From: Bacteroidaceae bacterium
GTDB taxonomy: Bacteria; Bacteroidota; Bacteroidia; Bacteroidales; Bacteroidaceae
Reading direction: 5' to 3'
Length of the DNA stretch: 34,724 nucleotides
Assembly (NCBI GenBank): GCA_017427065.1
Contig: JAFRTL010000003.1
Coordinates: 1 to 34,724, forward strand
The position numbers and the translations under genes are program-made. Within the stretch, counting starts at the first letter, position 1, and each line of letters opens with the position of its first letter. Of this stretch, positions 24,410 to 32,463 are shown piece by piece. The notes under the pieces were generated by a model, which saw nothing but the letters and a program-made list of their open reading frames with translations, ran no database searches and was not told where the DNA came from.

Positions 24410-24874
24410 TTACAATTCCAAAGGCTTTCGTTGATTTCGTCGCACATCCTTACCCTCGAAACGGCAGATAGCCTCTATCCATTCCTGTTTCAACGGCATA
24501 GATTCATGCGCTATCAGATCATAGGTCACCATGACTGACATGCCTTTGCATTTCACTTCACCTGTATCAAGATCGATGACCCGCTGACTTAAATGAAAGC
24601 TCTTGTTACCTATTTCTGTCACAGCGGTCTGCACGGCGATATGATCCGTTTCATAAATCTGGGAAAGGAAGTCAGCTTGCACGTGAACAGCCACAATACC
24701 GTAATTACGCCAGTTCACATGCGGACAGACATGGGCAAAGTATTGACTCTTCCCAAGGTCGTAAAAAGAGAAATACACTTCATTGTTCACATGTCCGAAA
24801 CGATCCACATCATTCCAACGCAACTGGATAGGCATTGTATGGTGATATTGCAACTCTTCTTTTTCTTCTTCCAT
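24410..24874 (-). CDS. Hotdog-fold acyl-CoA thioesterase (4HBT family)
   Basis: A 154-residue cytoplasmic hotdog-fold protein, probably hydrolysing acyl-CoA or acyl-ACP thioesters. The signature RWNDVDRFGHVNNEVYFSFYDLGK (about residues 19-42) holds the catalytic Asp and the conserved GHVNN. The central YGIVAVHVQADFLSQIYETDHIAVQTAV is the long helix/strand region of the fold. Length is normal. It is a single gene, transcribed from one side of a symmetric divergent promoter and ended by a good terminator. The acyl substrate is not predictable. Confidence 0.88.
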   Translation of the reverse strand: MEEEKEELQYHHTMPIQLRWNDVDRFGHVNNEVYFSFYDLGKSQYFAHVCPHVNWRNYGIVAVHVQADFLSQIYETDHIAVQTAVTEIGNKSFHLSQRVIDLDTGEVKCKGMSVMVTYDLIAHESMPLKQEWIEAICRFEGKDVRRNQRKPLEL

Positions 24875-24904
24875 CGATTTTCTTATTACTTTTTCTTATT
24901 TTTT

Positions 24905-24925
24905 TGCAAAAATACTATTTTTGCA
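24905..24925. promoter_or_regulatory. Symmetric divergent promoter core: two back-to-back -7 boxes
   Basis: Perfect dyad: TGCAAAAATA (24905-24914), a central C (24915), and its reverse complement TATTTTTGCA (24916-24925). TATTTTTG matches TAnnTTTG exactly on the plus strand (24916-24923, toward the sua5-like gene) and on the minus strand (24914-24907, toward the thioesterase). No TTG at -33 was found on either side. Confidence 0.6.
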
Positions 24926-24986
24926 TCTAAATTCATGTCCGAATAGTGAAAGAATTAAAAATTCGGATATAAAAAATGTGAAGGCT

Positions 24987-25562
24987 ATGACAAAGGCAAT
25001 GATGGATGAGATTAAAAAAGCCTGTGAGGTGATGCGGCAAGGAGGACTGATCCTTTATCCCACAGATACGGTTTGGGGCATCGGCTGTGATGCCACCAAT
25101 GAGGAGGCTGTGCGTAAGGTCTATGCGCTGAAACAACGTGAAGACTCTAAAGCCATGCTTGTACTGGTGGATAATGCCGTGAAGGTGGATTTCTATGTGA
25201 AGGAAGTACCTCCTGTGGCTTGGGATTTGCTGGAAGTGGCTACCAATCCACTGACTATTATCTATTCAAATGCCCGTAACCTTGCACCCAACTTGTTGGC
25301 AGAAGATGGGAGTGTGGGTATCCGCGTCACTGAAGAGGAATTCTCCAAGCAGCTCTGCTTCCATTTCCGTAGAGCCATTGTCTCCACTAGTGCCAATATC
25401 AGCGGTGAGCCTTCTCCCAGAAACTTTGCTGAAATCAGTGAGGAGGTGAAAAAAGCCGTGGATTACATTGTGAATTATCGACAGAACGACAAACAGAAAC
25501 ATAAACCCAGCAGCATCATCAAATTGGGGCCAACGGGTGAAATCCAAATTATCCGACAGTAA
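24987..25562 (+). CDS. L-threonylcarbamoyladenylate synthase (Sua5/YciO/YrdC family)
   Basis: A 191-residue cytoplasmic enzyme that condenses threonine, bicarbonate and ATP to threonylcarbamoyl-AMP, the donor for t6A37 modification of ANN-decoding tRNAs. YPTDTVWGIGCD (about residues 24-35), KQREDSKAML and STSANISGEPSP are the family's nucleotide-binding motifs. It is the short YrdC-only form without the C-terminal Sua5 domain. I use ATG 24987 (MTKAMMDEIKKACEVM); ATGs at 24999 and 25002 are also possible, and an extension upstream would begin inside the promoter. Its TAA overlaps the next ATG by one base (TAATG), so the channel gene is probably translationally coupled. YciO-type relatives are hard to separate from true TsaC. 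Confidence 0.88.
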   Translation: MTKAMMDEIKKACEVMRQGGLILYPTDTVWGIGCDATNEEAVRKVYALKQREDSKAMLVLVDNAVKVDFYVKEVPPVAWDLLEVATNPLTIIYSNARNLAPNLLAEDGSVGIRVTEEEFSKQLCFHFRRAIVSTSANISGEPSPRNFAEISEEVKKAVDYIVNYRQNDKQKHKPSSIIKLGPTGEIQIIRQ

Positions 25563-27349
25563 TGAATAGTAAAAATAATTGGTTTGAAAGGTTTATCCAT
25601 TGGAGGGAAACACACATCAGCAACCGCCAGTTTATACTGATTCTCAGTCTGTTGGTCGGTATTGCATGCGCACTGGCAGCTTACGTACTTAAGCAGCTCA
25701 TTCATCTGATTCAGACATTGCTGACATCTGGTTTTATTTCTTCTGAAGCCAATTTCCTCTATCTTTTATATCCAGTGATAGGTATTTTCCTCACAGGGGT
25801 ATTTATCAGGCGTGTGGTAAAAGATGATATCAGCCATGGTGTTACCAAAATCCTGTATGCCATTTCGCGTAGAGAAGGACATATCAAGAAACATAACACC
25901 TGGAGCAGCATCATTGCCAGTTCCATTACTATCGGATTTGGTGGATCGGTTGGAGCAGAGGCACCTATTGTACTCACAGGATCTGCCATCGGTTCTACAC
26001 TTGGCTCAACTTTCCGCATGGACCAACGTACGTTGATGCTCTTGGTGGGATGTGGCGCTGCAGGTGCTGTGGCAGGTATCTTCAAGGCGCCCATAGCAGG
26101 CTTGGTTTTCACCATAGAGGTCATCATGCTTGACCTTACCATGTCCTCTCTGTTACCATTACTCATCTCTTCCGTAACGGCAGCGACCATCGCATACATC
26201 ACTTCAGGCACCGATGCCATGTTCCAGTTTGCACAAGATGAGCCTTTTGTATTGTCACGCATTCCTTATGTCATCATTCTAGGTATTGTCTGCGGACTGA
26301 TCTCGCTCTATTTCACGCGTGCCAATATTGCCATTGAGGAGATCTTCAGGAAGCTCAAATCCCCCTATGCCAAATTAGCTTTAGGAGGTGTCATGCTTAG
26401 CGTACTCATCTTTGTCTTTCCTCCCCTCTATGGTGAAGGATACGAGATTATCGAACTGCTGATCAATGGAGCCAACAATGCCGATTGGGAGACAGTGATG
26501 AACAATTCACTTTTCTATGGGCATGGAGAACTCCTGTTACTCTATCTGGTACTGATTATCATCTTCAAAGTCTTTGCCATGACAGCGACCAATGGTGGCG
26601 GCGGTTGTGGTGGTATCTTTGCACCTTCCCTCTTCTTGGGATGCATTGCAGGCTTCGTGTTTGCCCATTTTTGTAATGGTTACGACTGGTCAGAGCCTCT
26701 CCCGGAAAAGAATTTTGCATTGATGGGGATGGCAGGTTTAATGAGCGGTGTGATGCACGCACCATTGACAGGAGTCTTCCTGATTGCCGAACTGACAGGA
26801 GGATACGACCTTTTCCTTCCTCTGCTGATTGTATCCATGGCATCGTACCTAACTATCGTTCTGTTTGAGCCTCACAGCATCTATTCCATGCGTTTGGCAA
26901 AGAAAGGCGAACTTCTTACGCATCATAAAGATAAAGCTGTACTGACGCTAATGAAGATGGATAGTGTGATAGAGAAAGATTTCAAAGTGGTACATCCTGA
27001 AATGGATCTAGGTCAAATGATAGGAGCTATTTCCAACTCTAAACGAAATATCTTCCCTGTGACGAATGCTAATGGTGATTTCTTGGGGATGGTACTAATG
27101 GACAATATTAGAAACATCATGTTCCGTCAGGAACTATACCACCATTTCAAAGTGGAACGTCTCATGACATCCCCTCCAGCACGACTGTATGATACAGATA
27201 GTATGGAACAGGTAATGGAGAAGTTCGATGAGACTGAAGCATGGAATTTACCTGTCATCAATGAAGAAGGGAAGTACTTAGGCTTTGTATCCAAATCGAA
27301 AGTATTCAACGCCTATCGAGAAATGATGGTGCATTTATCTGAGGAATAG
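25562..27349 (+). CDS. ClC family chloride channel/transporter with C-terminal CBS pair
   Basis: A 595-residue inner-membrane protein that conducts Cl- or exchanges Cl-/H+. The ion-path motif GGSVGAEAPIVLTGSAIGS contains the gating-type glutamate in GAEAP. The second hallmark NGGGGCGGIFAPSLFLGC is near residue 340, followed by GMAGLMSGVMHAPLTGVFLIAELTGGYDLFLPLL. Residues from about 460 form two CBS domains (RNIFPVTNANGDFLGMVLMDNIR; AWNLPVINEEGKYLGFVSKSKVF), which usually bind adenine nucleotides. Length is normal for the CBS-bearing bacterial group. It overlaps the sua5-like stop by one base and precedes fmt by 25 bp. Confidence 0.95.
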   Translation: MNSKNNWFERFIHWRETHISNRQFILILSLLVGIACALAAYVLKQLIHLIQTLLTSGFISSEANFLYLLYPVIGIFLTGVFIRRVVKDDISHGVTKILYAISRREGHIKKHNTWSSIIASSITIGFGGSVGAEAPIVLTGSAIGSTLGSTFRMDQRTLMLLVGCGAAGAVAGIFKAPIAGLVFTIEVIMLDLTMSSLLPLLISSVTAATIAYITSGTDAMFQFAQDEPFVLSRIPYVIILGIVCGLISLYFTRANIAIEEIFRKLKSPYAKLALGGVMLSVLIFVFPPLYGEGYEIIELLINGANNADWETVMNNSLFYGHGELLLLYLVLIIIFKVFAMTATNGGGGCGGIFAPSLFLGCIAGFVFAHFCNGYDWSEPLPEKNFALMGMAGLMSGVMHAPLTGVFLIAELTGGYDLFLPLLIVSMASYLTIVLFEPHSIYSMRLAKKGELLTHHKDKAVLTLMKMDSVIEKDFKVVHPEMDLGQMIGAISNSKRNIFPVTNANGDFLGMVLMDNIRNIMFRQELYHHFKVERLMTSPPARLYDTDSMEQVMEKFDETEAWNLPVINEEGKYLGFVSKSKVFNAYREMMVHLSEE

Positions 27350-27374
27350 TGTTGTACTTATTGTTCTATGATCT

Positions 27375-28340
27375 ATGGAAAAAAAGGAGTTAAGAATTGT
27401 CTATATGGGAACGCCTGACTTCGCCGTAGAGTCTCTGCGGTGTTTGGTAGAAGGCGGTTATAATGTTGTGGGTGTCATTACCATGCCCGACAAACCTGCA
27501 GGTCGAGGACATAAGATACAGTATTCCCCCGTGAAACTATATGCCTTGGAACACCAATTACCACTGCTTCAACCTGAAAAGTTGAAAGATGAATCATTCA
27601 TCGAAGCACTGCGGGCATGGAAGGCCGACTTGCAGATTGTCGTCGCTTTTCGTATGTTGCCCGAGGTGGTATGGGCGATGCCTCGATTTGGTACGTTCAA
27701 TCTCCATGCTTCCTTGCTTCCTCAGTATCGTGGTGCTGCTCCCATAAATTGGGCAGTTATCAATGGAGAGACTGAGACTGGCATCACGACCTTCTTCCTG
27801 AAACATGAGATCGACACTGGAGAGGTGATCCAGCAAGTTGCCATCCCAATTGCCGATACCGATGATGTAGGCACGGTGCACGATAAACTCATGGTACTTG
27901 GCGGTAAGCTGGTCATTGAGACTGTAGAAGCTATCCTAAATGGCACCGTAAAATCTATTCCACAGGAAGACATGATTACAGAGTCATTGCGTCCTGCTCC
28001 CAAGATCTTCAAGGAAACCTGCCGCATCGATTGGCAAAAACCCTTGAAGCAGATCTACGACTTCGTACGTGGACTTTCCCCCTACCCAGCAGCATGGACA
28101 GAGTTGCAGAAACCCGATGGTAGCGTAGAGATGCTTAAAGTCTATCAAACCGCCAAAATCCCTGAAGCGCATCAACTTCCTTATGGCACCCTCCGTACCG
28201 ATAGCAAAACCTATCTGCATGTCGCTGTGGAAGGCGGTTTCATAGCCATCTTATCGTTGCAGCTCCCGGGAAAGAAACGTCTGAAAATTGATGAATTATT
28301 GCGTGGCTATAAAATAACCAACGAATTCTGTGTGAAGTAA
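27375..28340 (+). CDS. fmt: Methionyl-tRNA formyltransferase
   Basis: A 321-residue cytoplasmic enzyme that transfers formyl from 10-formyl-tetrahydrofolate to initiator Met-tRNA. The N-terminal formyltransferase domain starts IVYMGTPDFAVESL; the folate/catalytic region FNLHASLLPQYRGAAPINWAVINGETETGITTFFL holds the conserved SLLP...RGAAP pattern and the His in LHAS. LRPAPKIFKETCRIDWQKP begins the C-terminal OB-like tRNA-binding domain. Length is normal. Third gene of the sua5-like-clC-fmt unit. Confidence 0.97.
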   Translation: MEKKELRIVYMGTPDFAVESLRCLVEGGYNVVGVITMPDKPAGRGHKIQYSPVKLYALEHQLPLLQPEKLKDESFIEALRAWKADLQIVVAFRMLPEVVWAMPRFGTFNLHASLLPQYRGAAPINWAVINGETETGITTFFLKHEIDTGEVIQQVAIPIADTDDVGTVHDKLMVLGGKLVIETVEAILNGTVKSIPQEDMITESLRPAPKIFKETCRIDWQKPLKQIYDFVRGLSPYPAAWTELQKPDGSVEMLKVYQTAKIPEAHQLPYGTLRTDSKTYLHVAVEGGFIAILSLQLPGKKRLKIDELLRGYKITNEFCVK

Positions 28341-28352
28341 TCAGGTAATTAG

Positions 28353-28360
28353 TATCTTTG
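28353..28360 (+). promoter_or_regulatory. -7 box upstream of rpe
   Basis: TATCTTTG, an exact TAnnTTTG match, 20 bp before the rpe ATG, suggesting rpe-comEC can be transcribed separately from fmt. No TTG at -33. Confidence 0.5.
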
Positions 28361-28380
28361 TACCAATTAAACGGATAATT

Positions 28381-29031
28381 ATGAAACCCATCATTTCCCC
28401 ATCAATACTTTCGGCAGATTTCTGTCACCTTGGTCGTGAGATAGATATGCTCAACAATAGTGAGGCCGACTGGATACACATCGACGTTATGGACGGTGTC
28501 TTCGTACCCAATATATCTTTCGGTTTCCCCGTCTTGAAGCATGTTGCCAAAGCGAGTACAAAACCGTTGGATGTACATCTTATGATCGTACAGCCCGAGA
28601 AATTTATACAGGAAGTCCGTGCCCTTGGTGCCTTTCTCATGAACGTGCATTACGAGGTATGCCCGCATCTGCACAGAGTGATACAGCAAATCCGCGAAGC
28701 AGGGATGCAACCAGCCGTTACCCTAAATCCTGCCACTCCTGTCTCTCTAGTGAAAGACATTCTTCCCGATGTTTATCTGGTGCAACTCATGGGTGTCAAT
28801 CCTGGTTTCGGCGGTCAGAAGTTCATCGAGCACACTGTGGAGAAAGTCCGTGAACTCCGCGACCTTATCAGTGAAACCAATTCCAAAGCACTCATCGAAG
28901 TTGATGGTGGTGTGAACATGCATACAGGTGCCCGTCTCATCGAAGCCGGTGTCGATGTCTTGGTGGCAGGCAATGCCGTCTTCTCTGCCAATGATCCACA
29001 AGAAGCGATAAGGCAGTTGAAGAATTTGTAA
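28381..29031 (+). CDS. rpe: Ribulose-phosphate 3-epimerase
   Basis: A 216-residue TIM-barrel enzyme that interconverts ribulose 5-phosphate and xylulose 5-phosphate in the pentose phosphate pathway. The barrel's signature segments appear in order: PSILSADF, WIHIDVMDGVFVPNISFG (metal His and catalytic Asp), LDVHLMI (metal His), MGVNPGFGGQKFIEHTVEKV, IEVDGGVN (catalytic Asp) and VAGNAVF (phosphate binding). Length is normal. It is 11 bp upstream of comEC, so the two are co-transcribed. Confidence 0.98.
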   Translation: MKPIISPSILSADFCHLGREIDMLNNSEADWIHIDVMDGVFVPNISFGFPVLKHVAKASTKPLDVHLMIVQPEKFIQEVRALGAFLMNVHYEVCPHLHRVIQQIREAGMQPAVTLNPATPVSLVKDILPDVYLVQLMGVNPGFGGQKFIEHTVEKVRELRDLISETNSKALIEVDGGVNMHTGARLIEAGVDVLVAGNAVFSANDPQEAIRQLKNL

Positions 29032-29042
29032 TACGTCATCCT

Positions 29043-31094
29043 ATGAAGAGCACCTCTTTGCTGCAAAAACATCCCTTATTGAGGTTGCTCCTTCCACTTC
29101 TGTTAGGAATAGTTTTGGCTGACTCTTTCTATCAAGAATTAGCCAGCTATCAAACTACATTACTCCTAATTACCATAGTTTCTTTCTTCCTTTTAGTCCT
29201 TTCTCTTTGGAGGTTTAAAGGATGTTTTCCCGTTTTCTTGCCATTTGTCATCATTGGCATGGGCATGATACTTACAGGCAAGAGTCTGTCAAGATCCTCT
29301 TTCGACTTCACAGAAAGGGATGTCGCTTATCGGGTGCTTATTACCGAGCAACCAGAGGAAAAGGAACGCAGCATCTTATGCAAGTCTGTTGTCTTGGAAA
29401 GAGCCGATACTTTGAGTAAAGTCAAAGATAAAGTCTTTCTTCTGTACTTCGCGAAAGATTCTGCCTCCTTCGCACTTAAAAAAGGAGACTCTTTACTAAT
29501 ATACGCTTCCTTGCAACCAGCATTGAACAGTGGAATTCCCGATGCATTCAATTATCCACGATACCTACGAAGAAAAGGCATTTGTGGTTCTGGATACATT
29601 GCTGCTGACCATTGGAAATTGATTGGACATAACGAACAATTAACTCAAGACAAATTTGCAAAGACTAAAGATTACCTTAAAGGAAGGTATGAAAAACTTG
29701 GCTTTAAAGGGGATGAACTTGCCATACTTACAGCTCTAACCGTTGGCGAGAAAGAGGAATTAAGTGAAGAGATAAAAGAGGTGTATTCTGTGAGTGGAGC
29801 TAGTCATGTTTTAGCTATTTCTGGACTGCATATTGGTTTATTTTATGCGGTCTTATGGATACTGCTCACTCCATTGAGAAAGAGAAAGCATTTTAAATTC
29901 ATGTCAGTCTTGCTTATAGTCAGCACATTGTGGCTATTTGCCGCATTGACAGGATTTCCGGCTTCGGTAGTACGCTCCGTCACGATGTTCTCATTGATGG
30001 CTCTTTCTTCATTGACTCAGGAACGACCACACACCATAAACACATTGGCTTCAGCAGCCTTTGTAATGCTTTTGTTTCAACCTTTGTGGTTATTCGAAAT
30101 TGGTTTCCAAATGTCTTTTGCTGCCGTGTTAGCCATTGTTACTCTAAATCCTTTCTTCTCCTCGTTATGGCCAACAAAAAACAAAATCTTAAGTAGATTC
30201 AGAGATCTATTATCTGTTTCCATTGCTGCACAGATAGGAGTTGCCCCAATCGTTGCCTTCTATTTCCATCGTTTCTCTATTTATTTCATTCTTTCAAATC
30301 TATGGGCGATACCGATGGTAACCTTAATAATGTATATGACCTTACTGATGCTTGGGCTTTCTCCTTTTTTGGCTATTCAGCAAGAGGTCGCTTTCTGTGT
30401 AAACAGACTGATTCACTGGCAGAATGTAGGCCTAGATTACATCAGTCAGTTGCCTCATGCTTCCATTGATCGCCTATGGATAACCATTGGAGAAATTGTT
30501 GGTTTTTATATCGTAATATGGTTTTTCTATCGTTTCTTCAAGAAACGGACAGCCTATCATACACTATGTGCATTGGGCAGTTTGTTCCTTTTATTATTTA
30601 TCCATTTAGGACTTTCCATTTATAACAAATTTAATCCAAGCATTGTCTTTTATAATGTACGAGGATGTCCTGCAGTTCATTTGGTCTCAGATACTGGAAA
30701 CTCATGGATTGGTACAACGGACAGCTTACCAAATTTGGGTACGCTCATGAATCAGGCAAATCCCTATTGGATACATCACCAGTTAGAAATTCCAAAAATG
30801 CTAACTAGCAAAAACCAAATCGTATCTTTTCGTGGGAAGCGAATTTGTTTCATCAATGATGCTCGTTGGAGATGGAAGAAAAGTAATTTGAAACTTTCAA
30901 TTGACTACTTGTATATTTCCAACGGATATAAAGGAACACTCGAAGAACTAACAGAGCTGTTCGATATTAACGAAGTAGTTATTGATGCTTCTTTATCTGC
31001 CTATTACACCAATCGCTTGGTGGTTGAATGTAAAGAAAGAAACATTCCTACACATCATCTTGCGGAAGAGGGTATTCTCCAAATACCCATATAA
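29043..31094 (+). CDS. ComEC/Rec2 family competence-type membrane protein
   Basis: A 683-residue inner-membrane protein of the DNA-uptake channel family. The N-terminal membrane segment and beta-rich DUF4131-like part (residues about 1-200) are followed by the competence domain with the hallmark SGASHVLAISGLHIGLFYAVLW near residue 250 and further hydrophobic helices to about 525. The C-terminal part (SIVFYNVRGCPAVHLVSDTG...) is where the metallo-beta-lactamase-like domain would be, but I see no HxHxDH metal motif, so that domain is degenerate or absent. ComEC passes single-stranded DNA into the cytoplasm in transformable bacteria; no other competence gene is in the window. Confidence 0.9.
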   Translation: MKSTSLLQKHPLLRLLLPLLLGIVLADSFYQELASYQTTLLLITIVSFFLLVLSLWRFKGCFPVFLPFVIIGMGMILTGKSLSRSSFDFTERDVAYRVLITEQPEEKERSILCKSVVLERADTLSKVKDKVFLLYFAKDSASFALKKGDSLLIYASLQPALNSGIPDAFNYPRYLRRKGICGSGYIAADHWKLIGHNEQLTQDKFAKTKDYLKGRYEKLGFKGDELAILTALTVGEKEELSEEIKEVYSVSGASHVLAISGLHIGLFYAVLWILLTPLRKRKHFKFMSVLLIVSTLWLFAALTGFPASVVRSVTMFSLMALSSLTQERPHTINTLASAAFVMLLFQPLWLFEIGFQMSFAAVLAIVTLNPFFSSLWPTKNKILSRFRDLLSVSIAAQIGVAPIVAFYFHRFSIYFILSNLWAIPMVTLIMYMTLLMLGLSPFLAIQQEVAFCVNRLIHWQNVGLDYISQLPHASIDRLWITIGEIVGFYIVIWFFYRFFKKRTAYHTLCALGSLFLLLFIHLGLSIYNKFNPSIVFYNVRGCPAVHLVSDTGNSWIGTTDSLPNLGTLMNQANPYWIHHQLEIPKMLTSKNQIVSFRGKRICFINDARWRWKKSNLKLSIDYLYISNGYKGTLEELTELFDINEVVIDASLSAYYTNRLVVECKERNIPTHHLAEEGILQIPI

Positions 31095-31161
31095 AAAAGA
31101 AGGGGTATCTATCACAGACACCCAATCTCTAATAACCTTAAATCTAATACCATGAAAAACA
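31093..31161 (-). ncRNA. Candidate small RNA with its own promoter and intrinsic terminator
   Basis: On the minus strand, TACCTTTG (31174-31167) is an exact -7 box. A transcript starting near 31161 would be about 70 nt: GTGTTTTTCATGG..., with two GGT(T)ATTAGA blocks separated by TTTAA, then a hairpin (GGGTGTCT pairing with AGATACCC over a 5-nt loop, one G-T pair; 31123-31103) followed by CCTTCTTTTTTAT. Promoter, short body and terminator are thus complete, and no credible protein is encoded. The terminator tract overlaps the comEC stop codon. The sequence seems familiar to me from other Bacteroidales intergenic regions, but I cannot verify that here. Confidence 0.55.
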
Positions 31162-31166
31162 CAGTG

Positions 31167-31199
31167 CAAAGGTAGCAATTTTATGTTATATAACATAAA
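31167..31199 (-). promoter_or_regulatory. Small-RNA promoter with a 20-bp perfect palindrome at the -33 position
   Basis: The -7 box TACCTTTG (31174-31167) is preceded, 5 bp away, by a perfect 20-bp palindrome at 31180-31199 whose half-site is TTTATGTTAT. No TTG is present at -33; the palindrome occupies that place and looks like an operator or activator site. A 6-bp palindrome AAACGC-TT-GCGTTT (31211-31224) lies further upstream and may be a weak terminator of the rlmI-like gene. Confidence 0.5.
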
Positions 31200-31278
31200 T
31201 ACGCTCCGAAAAACGCTTGCGTTTAACAAAAATTAAACATTAAGTTTCGATTTTGCTTTATAGAGTTACCATTTCCCC

Positions 31279-32463
31279 CTACTCTACATAAAGTACCAGT
31301 CCTTTGAGGTATTCGCCTTCGGGATGATAGATGTTCACAGGATGGTCTGCAGGCTGTGTGAGTTGATGTAATATGCGCACACTACGTCCTGTCATAGCGG
31401 CAGCAGTGAAGATGGAAGTACGGAATTGCTCCTTGCTAACAGCTTGTGAGCAGGAGAAGGTGAACAAAATACCTCCGGAACGTATTTTTTCCAAGGCCTT
31501 CACATTGAGCTTGCGGTAGCCTTGAAGAGCATTACGCAAAGCATCACGGTGCTTAGCAAAAGCAGGAGGATCAAGGATAATGAGGTCATAGTGCCCATCT
31601 TCCATCTGATCAAGGAACTTGAAGGCATCTTCAGCATAAGCGGTATGACGCTGATCGTCAGGGAAATTGAGACGGGCATTCTGATTGGTCAGCTCAATGG
31701 CTTTAGCGGAGCTATCTACGGAATGTACCAAATGAGCACCACCTCTTAAGGCATAGACGGAGAAACCACCTGTGTAACAAAACATGTTAAGCACATCACG
31801 GCCACAAGCATAGCGTTCCAATAGAGCACGGTTCTCGCGCTGATCAACAAAGAAGCCAGTCTTCTGCCCTTTCGCCCAATCGATATGAAATTTTAAGCCA
31901 TACTCCAACGCAACATTCTCCTGACTTCCACCAATGAGAAAACCGTTTTCAGCGCCAAGATCAGCCTTATATGGCAAGGTGGTTTCTGATTTATAATAGA
32001 TGTGCTTGATGCTTTCTTTCATTACCTCCAACAGGGCATCGGCTATCTGCTTACGACAACAGTGCATACCTACAGAATGTGCCTGCATCACAGCGGTCTG
32101 CCCATAAATGTCGATAACTAAGCCTGGAAGATTATCGCCCTCGCCATGAACCAGTCGGTAGGTGCTATGGTCGGGACGGGTACAAAGACCGATAGCTTGC
32201 CGCATTTCGAAGGCTATCTGCAATTTACGTTTCCAGAAATCAACGTCAATCTCTTCATCCTCATGGAAGGTTAAGATTCTGACGGCAATACTACCTATCT
32301 GATAATGCCCCCGGGCTATGAAATTGCCCTTGGCCGTATATATATCTACCAATTCCCCTTCTTCTGGAGTACCATCGATATAGGAGATGGCTCCTGAGAA
32401 GACCCAGGGGTGGTAACGTTTCAGTGATTCTTCCTTCCCTGACTTTAAATAGATTCTGTGCAT
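31279..32463 (-). CDS. rlmI: Class I SAM-dependent 23S rRNA methyltransferase (RlmI-like)
   Basis: A 394-residue enzyme resembling RlmI, which methylates a cytosine C5 in 23S rRNA. An N-terminal PUA domain (YLKSGKEESLKRYHPWVFSGAI, EGELVDIYTAKGNFIARGHY) is followed by the linker GLVIDIYGQTAVMQAHS and a Rossmann methyltransferase domain: VLNMFCYTGGFSVYALRGGAHLVHSVDSS (SAM-binding motif I), LIILDPPAFAKHRDAL (catalytic-site DPP) and GGILFTFSCSQAVSKEQF. Length matches the family. Its start overlaps the upstream exonuclease gene by 19 bp. The exact target base is by homology only. Confidence 0.92.
   Translation of the reverse strand: MHRIYLKSGKEESLKRYHPWVFSGAISYIDGTPEEGELVDIYTAKGNFIARGHYQIGSIAVRILTFHEDEEIDVDFWKRKLQIAFEMRQAIGLCTRPDHSTYRLVHGEGDNLPGLVIDIYGQTAVMQAHSVGMHCCRKQIADALLEVMKESIKHIYYKSETTLPYKADLGAENGFLIGGSQENVALEYGLKFHIDWAKGQKTGFFVDQRENRALLERYACGRDVLNMFCYTGGFSVYALRGGAHLVHSVDSSAKAIELTNQNARLNFPDDQRHTAYAEDAFKFLDQMEDGHYDLIILDPPAFAKHRDALRNALQGYRKLNVKALEKIRSGGILFTFSCSQAVSKEQFRTSIFTAAAMTGRSVRILHQLTQPADHPVNIYHPEGEYLKGLVLYVE

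Noticed and set aside
31116-31152. 13-codon peptide (ATG GTA TTA ...) inside the candidate small RNA
   Set aside because: It has no ribosome binding site and ends within the terminator hairpin; the RNA features explain the conservation pattern better. Not excluded if the peptide proves conserved.
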